64,000 nt of DNA from contig JBBPUQ010000001.1 of assembly GCA_038501195.1 (NCBI GenBank), positions 496,001 through 560,000 of the forward strand, written 5' to 3'. The stretch is from Nemania diffusa. Lineage: Eukaryota; Ascomycota; Sordariomycetes; Xylariales; Xylariaceae. Both the position numbers and the translations under genes were made by a program. Below the pieces are notes generated by a model. That model did no database searches and was not told the origin of the DNA. It worked only from the letters and a program-made list of their open reading frames with translations. Of this stretch, positions 1 to 12,315 are shown one piece after another; the first letter of the stretch is position 1, and every line of letters starts with the position of its first letter.

Positions 1-2473
1 CCCGACAATTCAAGTTTAAACCTCAAATTTCTGGTAAAATTGCATGGTAGGTCGTACATAATACGACTGCATGTTGCATGCATAAGTTGTTGCATGCATA
101 AGTAAAAAGACCAATTAAGCTGAGGTGGTATACCTTAACTAGTTTAGTGATTTTATGATTTTATGATTAATGATTTGGTTGACCTGAGTAGCAGGACTAC
201 CTTATTGGTTAATCTGGTTGACTTGGTTGAATAGACTGACTTGATTACCCTGATTACATCTGGCTGGACTTACTGACTTCACTAGGTCGAATTGATTTAT
301 CAGACTGAATAGTTTAATTCACCGAGCGCCAGAATTATTGGATTAAATAACTAAATAGACCTAGCTGATAGTGTTTGTGAACTTGATTTATTACCAAATC
401 AAGAACGAATAAACAAGAATTAGGATAGATTTGTCGGAAACGTGGTGATGGTAGGGGTAGTAACAGGTGTGGGAGACAACAGAGCTGACGCCTCACCCGA
501 GGCGCCTTACTCCATAGTATATAGCATAGAGCGCGCACCATCTAAGTAGCCGTTGCAGATCTGCCTGTCTATCTAGCGCCCATGCTACTTAGTGTCGTTG
601 CCCTAATCGCTCCGGAGAAAATGTCCTATGTGGCGTGGAACCTGCACTCTTTTATTTATGTACACTTTCATTTTTCTTTTTCTGGGGTAAGGTGACAAGC
701 TGAGGATACGCATAGGCCGCCCCGGTCGGCGCTAAACACAGGTAAAACAAGTCAAATAAACGGCTTTTAACGTGTTTTGCCTTAATTAATCGCAAAAACC
801 GCTTATTTAACTTGTTTAGTTAAATTTATTATTTAATTTAAACAACTAAATAAATTTACTAAATGCGTAAATAAATAAAATAATAAATAAAGCTTTAAAA
901 ATAAATAAAATAATATAAAATAAAATAATAAATAATAATTAAATAAATAACTAAATAAATAAATAATTAAATAAATAAATAACTAAATAAATAAATAACT
1001 AAATAAATAAATAAGTTTATTAAATAAAAAAAAGTTTTTATTAATAAATTAATATAAGTTTTAAAACAAATTTGTTATTTAAGTAAAAAAGTATTATATT
1101 TTTTAAGTAGCTTTTTTTACTAAAACAACAATAAAAAAAATAAAAATAAAATTTATTTAAAAATAACCAGCAAACACAAGTAAAATAAAAAATCTTTAAT
1201 TTGCCTGCCAATAAATTCAAACCCTTTATTTGTGCCTTAGTTAGTCAAGTTATCTGTCAAGCAGTCAAAGTATTGTTTTACCTGTGGGGAGCGCTGGCCC
1301 CGGTTAGCCTGAGAAGCCCGTTAACGGTTCGGGCACCACTGCGTACACTAACACAGCTAGGACTTCCAAGAAAGGTCCGAGTTTGGAGAGAGCGAGGTGC
1401 CTAGGGCCTACAGTATGTAGCTCGATACTACGCAACCTTCCATTTCCAATACAAAGCCACTTCATCATGTTTAAAAGGCGCATGGAAATTGAGGGGCCTA
1501 CACTAATTCGAAGCACATGGCCTATGGTCACGGGTCGGGTATTCCTTATGCATCGACTTTGAAATTCAAGTAGCATCGTCAATCAATCCTTAAGGTAGGT
1601 ATCGCTATCTGTTTAGTACTTAAGGTACGACACAAGGAATAGATCAGGGAATCTCGGGACGAGCACCGCGGTCTGATGGAGATCGATCGGGTTTTGCCCG
1701 GGTGAGTAGCGAGCGATCTAGTGCTCCATCCTACTGTGCGAAACGGTGACCCCGGGTTGCAGATTGATTTTAGAGTTTACGGCCCCACCACGTGGCATAT
1801 GGATGAATCGCGTGTCTCGCGTGTCTAGGCCTACGCGGGTGTCGCTTAGCACTCATACCGACCTCGACGACGCCACAACCAAGTCTAATAAGTAGAACAA
1901 CCACAAAATGTTAATACAACCAGACCTATGAGGGAAGGTACGAGGCACAGTGTTTATCAAGAAACCTCTTACCGTTGTTACCACCTTCTTTCTACAATCT
2001 TTGTAACATTAATAATTGCTACATAATTGCTCTACATACCTTGAGCACTGCTTAGGTATGCAGGACCCCCGGGTCTAGTGCAAGAGTTCTGGATATGGCC
2101 TCAACATGCTTCATTGGCATGAAACTAGACCCCATTAGATTGTATATGCTGGAATAAGACGAGCCGCTTAAGCATGTCTTCTTAATAAGATCTCTCTTTA
2201 CCCTCCGAGCCTCTCAGCTCTATCACAAGCGTATTGCTTGCTATTCAGCAGTACTGGCTTTAGAAAACTGGAATATTCATTTCTCAATATAGCAACTCAG
2301 TCTTCTCACATATAATTGCCAGGTATATAGAATGCCATCGTAACAACACTTCTCCGGAGATTATATGCTAATAACTACCCTGATATAGGGTACTGAGCTG
2401 GATCATTCTGTCAACATTCCCTATTCGAGTCTCCTTACAACCACTCGGGCCGCGAGTTAACTGTGGGTACAAA
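1..2473. other. gene-free AT-rich flank
   Basis: No convincing coding region is seen. Positions about 150-310 contain loosely repeated variants of a TTGACTTGATT-like word, which look like a degenerated tandem array. Positions 1280-1880 have a more balanced base composition but only short ORFs without recognisable protein motifs. Confidence 0.5.
838..1200. repeat. low-complexity A/T block
   Basis: About 360 bases are almost pure A and T, dominated by imperfect AAATA/TAAATAAC-type units (clearest at 900-1020). This could be simple-sequence expansion or old repeat DNA decayed by C-to-T mutation. It encodes nothing recognisable. Confidence 0.8.
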
Positions 2474-3247
2474 ATGCCCCATAACGGTTCATGCCCCCCC
2501 GAGATGAGACCGAGCAGTACCAACAATGATGCTTATTTCGTTAATCATAACGACAACAACTATGAAACCAATCTGGCATATCCTAACGGCCAGAATTTCG
2601 ATGTGCTTGATGAAACTTCCTACGCGGTGACTCCGATTAACGCAGAACTACCTCACCATATCGCCGGTTGGCCCATAGCACACCAGGTGCCATTGCTATA
2701 CTCAGAACCAGTTCAGGGACTGGATATGGATGAGGCCCCTAGTGCCTCTGGGAACGGTGTCTCTTTCGTGCCTGACAGCTTTGCCCAGCAGGAGTCTAGC
2801 CATGTTGAGAACTCAGCCCTGGGGTATGGTCTGTCTCCCTCGCCTCTCTTGCATTCGGCGAGCAGCTGGGCAACACGGGTAGTTGATAACAATAAGGACT
2901 ACCAGGACCACCTCTCTTCCCCGTCCACAGCAGGTATCCTGGCTCCGGCAAATGAGAATTCGCCACCATACCAATGCCTAGAGTGTCCGAACATGCCTAC
3001 GTTCGCCAATGAGAGGGACTTACAGAGGCACCGCGATTCTACCATACTTCACTGGAACGAGAACACCAGATTCTATCAATGTTGCTGCGCTGCCTACCGA
3101 ACCCGCAAAGACAATCACCGCCGTCATGTCCTAAAGTGCAAGGCGCCAGCTCTCACCTCTTACGCTTGTGACTGTGGCATAGATATTTGGGAACGGGATG
3201 AACATTTAGAGCATATTAGGCATTGCGGCTCGGCTCGCCGCCATTGA
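2474..3247 (+). CDS. C2H2-like zinc-finger protein, fungal type
   Basis: The protein has 257 residues in a single exon starting at the first ATG of the frame. Residues 1-160 are Asn/Ser/Pro-rich and probably disordered. The last 95 residues carry three Cys/His clusters: C168-x2-C171 with H186 and H193, then C203/C205 with H215 and H218, then C232-x-C234 with H244 and H247. Irregular spacing like this is typical of lineage-specific fungal C2H2 proteins, probably nuclear and DNA-binding, although no target is known. It stands alone, with more than 1.7 kb of non-coding DNA downstream. A zinc-binding role is well supported by the residues; the function as a regulator is inference. Confidence 0.6.
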   Translation: MPHNGSCPPEMRPSSTNNDAYFVNHNDNNYETNLAYPNGQNFDVLDETSYAVTPINAELPHHIAGWPIAHQVPLLYSEPVQGLDMDEAPSASGNGVSFVPDSFAQQESSHVENSALGYGLSPSPLLHSASSWATRVVDNNKDYQDHLSSPSTAGILAPANENSPPYQCLECPNMPTFANERDLQRHRDSTILHWNENTRFYQCCCAAYRTRKDNHRRHVLKCKAPALTSYACDCGIDIWERDEHLEHIRHCGSARRH

Positions 3248-4992
3248 TCACCCTCCGCTCTTTAGTTAGAAGTATGGAACGGAAGGGCAGAACGGTATAA
3301 CGCGGATTTCTTTCTTCTGCTGCTTGCTTTCCTAATCCTCCTTCTTACTTTATTATTCAGCTAGTATCGTAGCCCACTCGTTATATTTAGCTGTGACGGA
3401 CTGGATGACCAAGACTATAAGGTCCGCGGAGCAGCGCGACAAGCGTGACTGGCGCTAGTGGGACCAGTCAGTGCTGTACACCTTTATATGGCTCACACGC
3501 CATCTCATGTACTACTAGAGAATTTAGATTCTGAGGTCAATATAATTCAATTCAATAGCCTTCATCTAATCGTTGTACAGGTGATGCACTGGTTCAGCCC
3601 CATTGTTAATAGATTACATAATTCATCCGTTCGACTAGCGGTATCTCAAAAAAATGAAGCATGATTGCAAGTCTATTGTGGGTTGATTCTCGATGGAATA
3701 GGCCCGATAACCATCTTAGTCTAGCTTGATGCGAAAGAAGAGGCAGATGGAAGGTATTTAATTTCAGCAACTATTATAATAAACACAGCTGCTTTATAAT
3801 TACGCAATGATAATACAGATAATTAATACTGCATATCTATGGAGCATTATTTCTCATGAATAGTTGAAGTTCAGGTAAAACTTTCCGAGTTGCTCCGATC
3901 TCGCTGGCCCGAGGCTCTGCGCTCTCTATCCGTATTACGCAGTAGCATTATCAAAATAGAGTACCTTATCATGATAGGATCATGATTGATGACTAGCCCG
4001 TCTCTCGCGTTTGTCCATATGCAGGGGTCTCGTGGAACTAGGAGGTTGGCATGCCCTCTAGATGCAGTGTCATCCCATATATAGAAACGGAATGGGCATT
4101 CGCTTGTATTTCAAACTAAGCCTTCCATATAATTAAGCCAATTACTAAGTACCTGCTTTGATAGGGCTGGCCTCTTGAGGCCTCCTATGCAAGTGATAAG
4201 CCATAAGACCTATATTATGCATATGTGAGGCATAAGTGATCCACTGCCGGCATATGTCTGGATAATGAAACGGAACTAGTAAAAAGCGTTACATCCTAAG
4301 ACGCACACGAGAAACTACCTAGAAGAATTAACCCAGGAACAGCGTTTTGTAGCTTTTGGCACAGCCACAAAATGTGGCTTGTAGGTCAAGCTAGTAGGTA
4401 CACGTAGGTAGGCCAAGCTAGTCCTGTTTACGTTACATCCTATGTTAGATTCCCGATTTACCCGTAGCAGCCCCATCACGGGGAAGTGGGTCTATAGGGA
4501 GATCTCTTAAGTGGGGGCACATGACAACTGCTATCTACACAGAGCTTCAGGAACATCCCATCACCAGACAAGGTTAGAAATTCCACTTGATTTGCGATAT
4601 GATAACCCATGTGTCTAATATACTGTACATAGACTGTAGCTCGTATATAATGTAGGTCGATTGCTGGGCTGAAATGACTTCCTTATTCATTATGAATCAT
4701 ACTTTCATCATACTACATCAGCGCATCTGATTGGCTAAAGCTGGAAATTCTAGTACCGATGCAGTGGGGTGCCGCTCCAGTAGCGCCCCATAGCTTGCCG
4801 GCCAAGTGCATTGAAGAATATCGATGCTTGCATCGCTCAATTCAACCTCCCCGGGGTCTAGGAAAGGAATGTATAAATAAAAAGATAGGACTTGAATCTA
4901 ATTCAATCTATCTACTTCAATCTATACCACCTAAACTTGCAAAATTCGAACTTAGCTCATTCTAAAATAGCGACTACTTCCAACTCATTCAT
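3248..4992. other. intergenic, no gene seen
   Basis: AT-rich sequence with short ORFs only (for example 3458-3664 and 4759-4965), none with recognisable protein character. Nothing resembling the missing N-terminal part of the downstream Rei1-like gene was found here. Confidence 0.5.
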
Positions 4993-5973
4993 ATGCTAGT
5001 GACAACAACAACTACAACCACAGCTACTACACCAATGAGTCTATCACCAAGTCCAGAAGCCAAATCCACACCCACACCCATACCATTCAGTGAGCCAATT
5101 GATACTCCCGTCACGACCATGCAACTATTCACACCTGGACAATGCCTATTTTGCCCCAATTTTTCACCAAGTTTCGCCGACAGCGTGGTACACATGCAAA
5201 AATCACACGGCTTGTTTATTCCACACCAGCAACATCTGGTAGTCGACCTCGAGACTCTGTTCAAATATCTGCATCTCATTATTTTTGGATACCAAGAATG
5301 CATACAATGCGGAACAGAAAGGGCTACAGTGCAAGCTGTGCAGCAGCACATGACCGGCAAAGGCCACTGTAGATTTGATATATCGGAACAAGAGTCCGAG
5401 TTTGCCGAGTTTTACGACTTCTCTGAGCCGGGAGACGATGTGGAGACAAATATAGACGGCGAGGGCGACGAGAGGGATCAAAAAGAGACGACGACGACAA
5501 GCTCAAGTCAAAAGCCACTACTAGCCGATGATGACTCGATTCGTTTACCCTCAGGCAGAATTATATCGAGGCAGTCAGCCATACAAGCGGGTCCCTCATT
5601 TACTCAGTTGCGCCGTCGAACTCGCAACCCAGCTTCGCAACTAAAATACTCCCTAAGCGAACCCGACGACGGGGAAGGGCCTAGCAACGAGCAGCTCGAC
5701 CCAGATATACCTGACACACGAGTATTATCAAAAAGAGAGAAAAGAGAGAGGGCAACAGTCACATATCAGATAGCCAATATGAGCACGAGCGACCGGAACA
5801 GCCTAATGCACCTATCTGCATCTCAGCAGCGCTCAGTACTCGCGACGCAACACAGGCACGCAGAGAAGGTGCAAAAGGAGGAGAGACGAAGGCAGGGCAA
5901 AGTCGACAGAAAAGGGAACAAGAATTTATATGCATACTGGCACACTGAAACGCCCGTATACCAGTGTGGCTAG
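4993..5973 (+). CDS. truncated Rei1-like 60S biogenesis factor paralogue
   Basis: The protein has 326 residues and no intron. It matches the C-terminal part of the fungal Rei1/ZNF622 family, cytosolic zinc-finger proteins that act in late pre-60S ribosomal subunit maturation. Visible family signatures are CLFCPNF (C51, C54) followed by HMQKSHGLF, then a second Cys/His pair ending AVQQHM-GKGHC, the segment [11 protein letters not shown], the segment [11 protein letters not shown], and the terminal segment [16 protein letters not shown]. Family members usually start with another C2H2 finger and are roughly 450-600 residues long; here a Thr-rich leader of about 45 residues replaces that part. 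The conserved C-terminus is intact, so it may be a functional paralogue or a recent partial duplicate. The standard copy is presumably elsewhere in the genome. Confidence 0.75.
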   Translation: MLVTTTTTTTATTPMSLSPSPEAKSTPTPIPFSEPIDTPVTTMQLFTPGQCLFCPNFSPSFADSVVHMQKSHGLFIPHQQHLVVDLETLFKYLHLIIFGYQECIQCGTERATVQAVQQHMTGKGHCRFDISEQESEFAEFYDFSEPGDDVETNIDGEGDERDQKETTTTSSSQKPLLADDDSIRLPSGRIISRQSAIQAGPSFTQLRRRTRNPASQLKYSLSEPDDGEGPSNEQLDPDIPDTRVLSKREKRERATVTYQIANMSTSDRNSLMHLSASQQRSVLATQHRHAEKVQKEERRRQGKVDRKGNKNLYAYWHTETPVYQCG

Positions 5974-8900
5974 AGATACTAAATAGATTCTTAGGAGGTC
6001 ACGTGAGTAAGCGTTGTTAATTGCATATATGACGTAGTTAGGTTGGCACAATAGATGAATATCTTAGTAGGCAGTGTAAATAGTTCAGTATGTGCATATT
6101 CTAATACGTACACTAACGCATGTGCTAATACCTTAAATATAGGCTTTGTGGGTACGTCACTAACCTTACCCTATAATTTAGGTTTTAACCTACCCTGTAA
6201 GGCTACGATTACCCTGTAAGGTTAATTGCGTAGCCTCACATAGATGACCCGGTCTAGTCGAGGAGTATACGTGGGTTCTTTAGCCATAATAAATCCACAC
6301 GTTCAGATAGTTGCCGTGTTGAGCATTCTCATCCAAGATTTCGCAACAGTCCTTAACATAATATTATCAGTTGTAATAACGCGATCAGTTCGGATGCTTT
6401 TATGAATTGAATTGGTAGGTGGATTAGAAATAGCGGGGGAATATTATCCAATACTTCTAGGCTAGATGTTGTATCTGAGTTTCTACAGAAACACGATCTA
6501 CAGCTTAGCGCGGGAACCCATCAAGGTATTAGCTAATAGGAATTCTCGCTAAAGGGGACACTGGTAACGAAGGTATATAGAAATAAGCCCCTTGGTATTC
6601 TTTCCGGGTTTGCTGCGATTGTTATGACATCTGGTGTACAGGGAGGGTCACTAATAGCTGTGGGGTGATGATAAAAACTAGATAGCCGCAGCTTCAAGTG
6701 GGCTACCAGCTTTGGGTGGATTGCATAATAGCTAAGGTGTAAATAGCGTCCTTTTTTTTTTCACAAGGTTGGGTAAAAGCGCGTGGGTGTTCAGAACTTA
6801 TGTGGGGAAAGGCGAAAAGGCAAGTCATCATACCGCATAGACTTGTGGATCACATCAAGGGGGTTATAGTCCTCGATATGTGTGCAGACTTTCTAAGGAT
6901 AAACCTATGTCCTGCCGAAGGCAGGGCCCTGCCAATGGCACCATGGGGTTTTCCTGTTCGAGGCATCGGGACGCCTTTGCCTCGGATCCTTTTTTCAAAT
7001 TATTTTGCGATTTTAAGGTTACCAGTTCAATTTTTTAAAACGATGCTTTTTTTTCTTTTGGTTATTATTAATTCTTTCAATTCTACGCCTGTAACTATTC
7101 TTATCTGCTTTTAAATAATGCTTTAATTATAAACACGTATTTATGCAGTATTAATTATAGTATCATTTACTAACATCTCTGTAAAGCTGAACTTGCCTTA
7201 GGCACCCTGAGGTTTATACTGAAACAAAACGTGGAACAGAGATACATACAATACACTTTAAAGACTTAATTACAATTGCGATCACTTTCCCATAGATTTC
7301 CAACTTCACTACTTACCAGCTTAGAAATAAGCAAAAAAGAGGCCAGTTTGAAGCTTACGCTATCTTAATACGAAATCGCTTACCGTTTTATATAATAATG
7401 GCACTCTCATAATTACTGCAGAAGCTATTCCCAAGTTGCCTGCACCTGCATCGCGTTAAAATTCTAGCTGTAAGGCCTTTACGAGGTAGAAGCGTTAATA
7501 AGTGACCCAATTTCTAGTTTAAACGCAATCAAGCTATGTTGCGGGCCTTAATACAATGACGAGAAAATACGCTCAAAAGGTCAACGGGTATGAATGGTAA
7601 CAGTTGTAATATTATATAGTAAGTGGGTAGACAAACTCGAGCATCTAATGCGGTAAAGCAATCTACTTAAGGAAGAAGTAAGGGAAAGGGAGTGGAAAGT
7701 TATACATGGTTGTGTGTCTGCTGTATCTACGTGGCTACTTGTACCGCTGTATATGCCTTGTCGCTTGACCCTGGCAAGGGTTGTCACGGGAACGAAGGGT
7801 TCGTACCTAGGTACTGCAAAGTACAGATCTTGGCTTACTTTGATGGAATGATGAATTGGCATTTAAAATTTTGAGTTTCACAAGAGATATATATGGATGA
7901 GATAATAATGAACCAGACAAAGATTATTCCTATAGTATTAAAGTGTAAAAGAAATGCATACCTGATATGCTGAGGGGGACTTCGAGGACTTGAGAAACAG
8001 ACGACCTGGGTGTAAACTGGCTGCATCTTAGGGGAATATATGTATTCTTGAGCACACACTGACTCAAACCAATTAAGAGCACAGAGAATTACCAATTCAA
8101 TATTATAGATATCCCATAAAGGATGAGTAATTCTCACGACATTGATTCTAACGAATGTATCACCCGCCATCTCAGCCTACGTCACTAGGAAGGCCAAGTG
8201 TAACCATAATATTGGTATACCCCTTTTGTAAATGGTAGGTTATATTCCATCCTCAAAATCTCAATTCGCTACTTAATAGGGACATGATAAATATTTTGTC
8301 ATGCATGACATCAGTTCTGTGCCCTCGTGCTTCGAGCTTTATCTTTACTTTTCAATGCGGGGTCAACCTAGATACTTTCATCCTTCTACTTTGAGCAACT
8401 TCGGCGACCTTGGCACCATATTTTGAAGCACATTGCCTAGGCTCTCATTTATTGTAGATATGATAGTGGGTTATGATCTCAATAGATAGCTAAATTGGCG
8501 TAACCTCGTTTAAGGGAGCTGCCTGGTTAGGATTCAATGGAACATTAGTCATACTTCTAGACCTGTAGCTTATCTAAAGATGGTATGATATACTATCTTA
8601 CAGCGGATACGCGATATCTCGTGTTAAAGCGTGCCCGGAATTTTCCATATATTTAGGAGGCTGTCGTAGTTATGATTGTGTGCCCCACAGCAACAGCAGC
8701 AGCAAATATTTCCCTAGGCGAGAGAGAGAGAAAAGGATTAGAAAATATGTTCAGCAACACTAAAACAAGTCCCTCGTTCGGCACTAAAGCTTAAGGCGTT
8801 GATTAAGCTGTGCTACTAGTTCCCGTCTTGTTGCTTAACCTTCCAATTAGTAAGAGTAATTAAGCCTTAACCTCGCTTTGAAAGCAGCAAGATTGTTTCA

Positions 8901-9511
8901 ATTGGCTATGCTTATCAGGAGCACCTAACTTCTTTGGTCTGGAAGTTGTTTATGGATGTTACTTTTTCCGTGTTACTTATCTACTCTCCGCGAAATGACG
9001 GTGTGTGATTTCGGTTCGAGCGCTTGATAGAATCATCGATTGTCCATATCCGGGTACATGGCTTCGAGGGTAGCAATGGTGGTCTGGGCAAACCCGTGGA
9101 GATAGTGTTATCCCACCAGTCGGCCGGCAGAAGACGTTGTACTCCGCCCCGCGTGATCATCTCTTTTGCGATACGGAGAGAGACGATATTATCCGCACCA
9201 GTAGGCTGGGAGAATGCTCGTTATCAATGATCGGCCGAACCCCTCACCTACTTACTTATAATATGTGCTTGGTATAGATTAAAGAGAGTGCGAAGCTTTA
9301 CACATCCCCGATGCGCCAGGATCGTCCCTTTTAGTGGCGTGGCAACATCTTCACTACATTTAGTGTAAGGGCGAGAATAGCACAAGACTTCCAGTACGTA
9401 ACGTATCATACTCCTATGATCTTGGACTTAGAATCGAGCATATATCTCGAGACTTTTCTCGTTAGTTAGACAGGCAATCGCTAACATTACGCTAGTAGCT
9501 AAAGTCTTGTA
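5974..9511. other. 3.5 kb AT-rich intergenic region
   Basis: No gene can be supported. ORFs of 60-110 codons occur on both strands (for example 6800-7114 and 7835-8170) but are rich in rare, disordered composition and show no domain signature. Short palindromic GC-rich words occur near 6910-6990. No terminal inverted repeats or long direct repeats were recognised. Confidence 0.5.
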
Positions 9512-11893
9512 ATGGATTGGTTTTACAATATTCCGTTTGGCCCCCGCCAATTCCTCCGGGCCGTCGCCTTCGGAGGTATCGCACTGGTTGGTAGTGGTGC
9601 GATACAGATGGGCGCTTTAGCTGTAGACCTTGGTCCTGGGGCTACTGCACCTGTGCGCCCGTTCCGCCTTGATCAAGTAAGCCTAGGCAATGGCTTGATG
9701 CAAGAGAAGCGCGATAGAATCAAGGCTTTCATTCGATCATACGACGAAAGGAAATTTCTAGTTCTTTTCAACAACCAGGCCGGGAGGGCTAACCCTAAGG
9801 GAGTCACGCCGCCCGGTGGTTGGGAAGACGGTGGACTATTGAGTGGGCACTGGACTGGTCATTACATGACAGCCCTTTCCCAGGCATACGTCGACCAGGG
9901 TGAGCAGGTTTTTAAAACCAAGCTCGACTGGATGATTAATGAATTGGCTGCCTGCCAGGATGCCATTACCGATCGAATGAACGGTACAACGGGCATGGGT
10001 GCTGCGACCTGGGTGCCTACACATCCTGGCTATCTCGGTGCGCTGCCGGAGGATACTGTCTTGCGGCTTGGACCACCTCGTTGGGCAGTGTATGGGAGTA
10101 ACCTCAGCACCAACAGTTGGGCGCCGTGGTATACGCAACATAAGATAATACGAGGGTTGTTAGATGCGTACTACAACACCAACAGCACCCAAGCGCTCGG
10201 CATTGTGACAAAGATGGCTGACTGGGCGTACCTCGCTCTGACCATCGGTGACAAGAACAACCCGAAGTATACTGGAAACTTGACCAGGGACGATCTGAAC
10301 TATATGTGGGATCTCTATATCGCCGGAGAGTTTGGCGGCGCTAACGAGGTGTTTCCGGAGATCTATCAGATAACCGGCGATGCGCGACACCTACAGACTG
10401 CCAAAGCCTTCGACAATCGGGAGTCCCTTTTCGGCGCGGCCGTCAACAACCAAGACATCTTAGTCGTAACGCCAGACAAGATACCGGGTCGACGCCGGCC
10501 TGCACGTCTCCATGCTAACCAGCATGTTCCTCAGTTCATAGGCTACTTGAGGATCTTCGAGCAGGGCGGTGCTCAAGAATACTTCACGGCGGCGAAGAAC
10601 TTCTACGACTGGGTGGTGCCGCACCGATATTTTGCCACCGGTGGTGTCGGCGGTAGCTATCCAGGCACAGACACTAACGGGGAACTATTCCAGAACCGAG
10701 ACAACGTTGCCAACGCCATCGCGGGGACCGGCGCGGAGACCTGCACGGCGTACAACATGCTGAAGCTGGCGCGTAATTTGTTCCTACACGAGCACAATGC
10801 AACCTACATGGACAACTATGAGCGCGGACTCTTCAACCAGATCTCAGGATCGCGTGCTGACACATCGAGCACTAACGACCCTCAGCTCACCTACTTCCAA
10901 CAGCTCACCCCCGGCACGCCCCGCGACTTCGGCAACACTGGCACCTGCTGCGGCGGCACCGGAATGGAAAGCCACACGAAGTACCAGGAGACGGTCTATC
11001 TACGCTCAGCTGACGCTTCCACTCTCTGGGTCAACCTCTACATCCCCTCTACCCTAAACTGGGCGGAGAAAGGTCTCGTAGTAAAGCAGGAAACCACCTT
11101 CCCGCGCGGTGACACGGCCAAGTTCACCATCACGGGACAGGGCCCACTAGACATCAAGCTCCGCGTGCCCGCCTGGACGCGCAAGGGCTTCAACGTGACC
11201 GTCAACGGCCAGGCGCAGACGGCTTCGGTGGCGCAGCCCGGGAGCTACCTGACCCTAAGCCGCACCTGGAAGACAGGGGACGTGATCCAAGTGACGATGC
11301 CCTTCAGCATGCGCATCGAGCGCGCGCGCGACCGCCCCGACACGCAGACCCTCATGTGGGGCCCGCTGGTGCTGCAACTCGTCGGCAAGCCGTCCGGCAC
11401 CGCCAACGCCGGGGGCTACTTCGGGCTCTCGCTCTACCGCTATCTGAAGCGCGACGGCGACTACGCGACGGCCGCCGTGCCACGAACGGGGACATCAGCA
11501 GCGGGTGACGCGGTCTTCAAGACCGCGAGCGGCGGGGTGGCGGCGAGGCCGTACTACGTGGGCGACGGGCAGGCGGTCTCGTCGTACTTCCGGCGGGTCG
11601 AGCCGAGCGTCGTGTTCGGCGCGATCGATGCGGGCGTGGCGAATCGCAAGCGCAACGATGCGCTGCCGAGCTACGATGTGCCGGTTACGGGGGTGAGCGT
11701 GCCGGGCACGGATGGGCCTACGTTCCTCGATGTGGTGTGGGACCAGGCGCCGTTTGCGACGCATGAGGCGTTTGTTAAGGTTGTGACGGCGACTGCGGAC
11801 CAGTTTGTTGCTGCTGGTGTGTATAGCGCCGCGGAACGGGATGCGATTGTCGCGAAGGCTGGGCAAGCTGAGAAGGAACTGGCGCCGAATTAA
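9512..11893 (+). CDS. GH127/DUF1680 beta-L-arabinofuranosidase-like protein
   Basis: The protein has 793 residues in one uninterrupted exon. It matches the DUF1680/glycoside hydrolase 127 family, whose members release terminal beta-L-arabinofuranose with a cysteine nucleophile held by zinc. Expected catalytic residues are visible: E391 fits the acid/base, E409 and C411 (GAETC) with C479-C480 (GTCCGGTG) fit the zinc site and nucleophile, by comparison with the Bifidobacterium enzyme HypBA1. The N-terminus (PRQFLRAVAFGGIALVG, residues 11-27) is a secretion signal resembling a bacterial twin-arginine leader with one arginine lost. A GC-rich 3' half, no introns and closest resemblance in style to actinobacterial proteins suggest horizontal transfer. 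The exact sugar specificity is not predictable. Confidence 0.85.
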   Translation: MDWFYNIPFGPRQFLRAVAFGGIALVGSGAIQMGALAVDLGPGATAPVRPFRLDQVSLGNGLMQEKRDRIKAFIRSYDERKFLVLFNNQAGRANPKGVTPPGGWEDGGLLSGHWTGHYMTALSQAYVDQGEQVFKTKLDWMINELAACQDAITDRMNGTTGMGAATWVPTHPGYLGALPEDTVLRLGPPRWAVYGSNLSTNSWAPWYTQHKIIRGLLDAYYNTNSTQALGIVTKMADWAYLALTIGDKNNPKYTGNLTRDDLNYMWDLYIAGEFGGANEVFPEIYQITGDARHLQTAKAFDNRESLFGAAVNNQDILVVTPDKIPGRRRPARLHANQHVPQFIGYLRIFEQGGAQEYFTAAKNFYDWVVPHRYFATGGVGGSYPGTDTNGELFQNRDNVANAIAGTGAETCTAYNMLKLARNLFLHEHNATYMDNYERGLFNQISGSRADTSSTNDPQLTYFQQLTPGTPRDFGNTGTCCGGTGMESHTKYQETVYLRSADASTLWVNLYIPSTLNWAEKGLVVKQETTFPRGDTAKFTITGQGPLDIKLRVPAWTRKGFNVTVNGQAQTASVAQPGSYLTLSRTWKTGDVIQVTMPFSMRIERARDRPDTQTLMWGPLVLQLVGKPSGTANAGGYFGLSLYRYLKRDGDYATAAVPRTGTSAAGDAVFKTASGGVAARPYYVGDGQAVSSYFRRVEPSVVFGAIDAGVANRKRNDALPSYDVPVTGVSVPGTDGPTFLDVVWDQAPFATHEAFVKVVTATADQFVAAGVYSAAERDAIVAKAGQAEKELAPN

Positions 11894-12315
11894 AGGGATT
11901 TTCTTCAAGATGGGATCCCGGTGGTCTTTGTTTAGAAGCTGTTATACTCTTGTTGGATTTCTTTCTATAATAAGCGAGGTGTGTGAGGTAGTCTTGCTGG
12001 TACCGTCATTTGCCATATGGCACCGCGACTGCTATTATGACTGAGAAGCAGATCTCGAGATGAACAAAACACCTCTTGAGCCAGTGACTTCAAACTAGTA
12101 ACAGGTTTGCACGTAAATGAGTTACGTTCCCGGATCTACTTCCGCTATTAATAGTGAAATTCCTCTGCCCCTGCGATCCATCGGTGAATTTCATTGGGCC
12201 CCTTTGGTCCCCAAGGCTCCTGATCTTGTGATGAGGGCATGGCACGACTCACATTTAGTATAGTCCTCCCGTACGAGAAGGCATGTAGTTATCAAACTGG
12301 GCGAGCAAGAGGAAA
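11894..12315. other. intergenic
   Basis: Short AT-richer stretch after the GH127 gene. No coding signal or RNA gene recognised. Confidence 0.4.

Noticed and set aside
838..1200. AT block as a centromere or replication origin
   Set aside because: Base composition alone does not support either, and no defining sequence element is recognised.
11495..11908. Minus-strand ORF of 137 codons
   Set aside because: Antisense shadow of the GC-rich end of the GH127 gene, with an Arg/His-rich composition typical of shadows.
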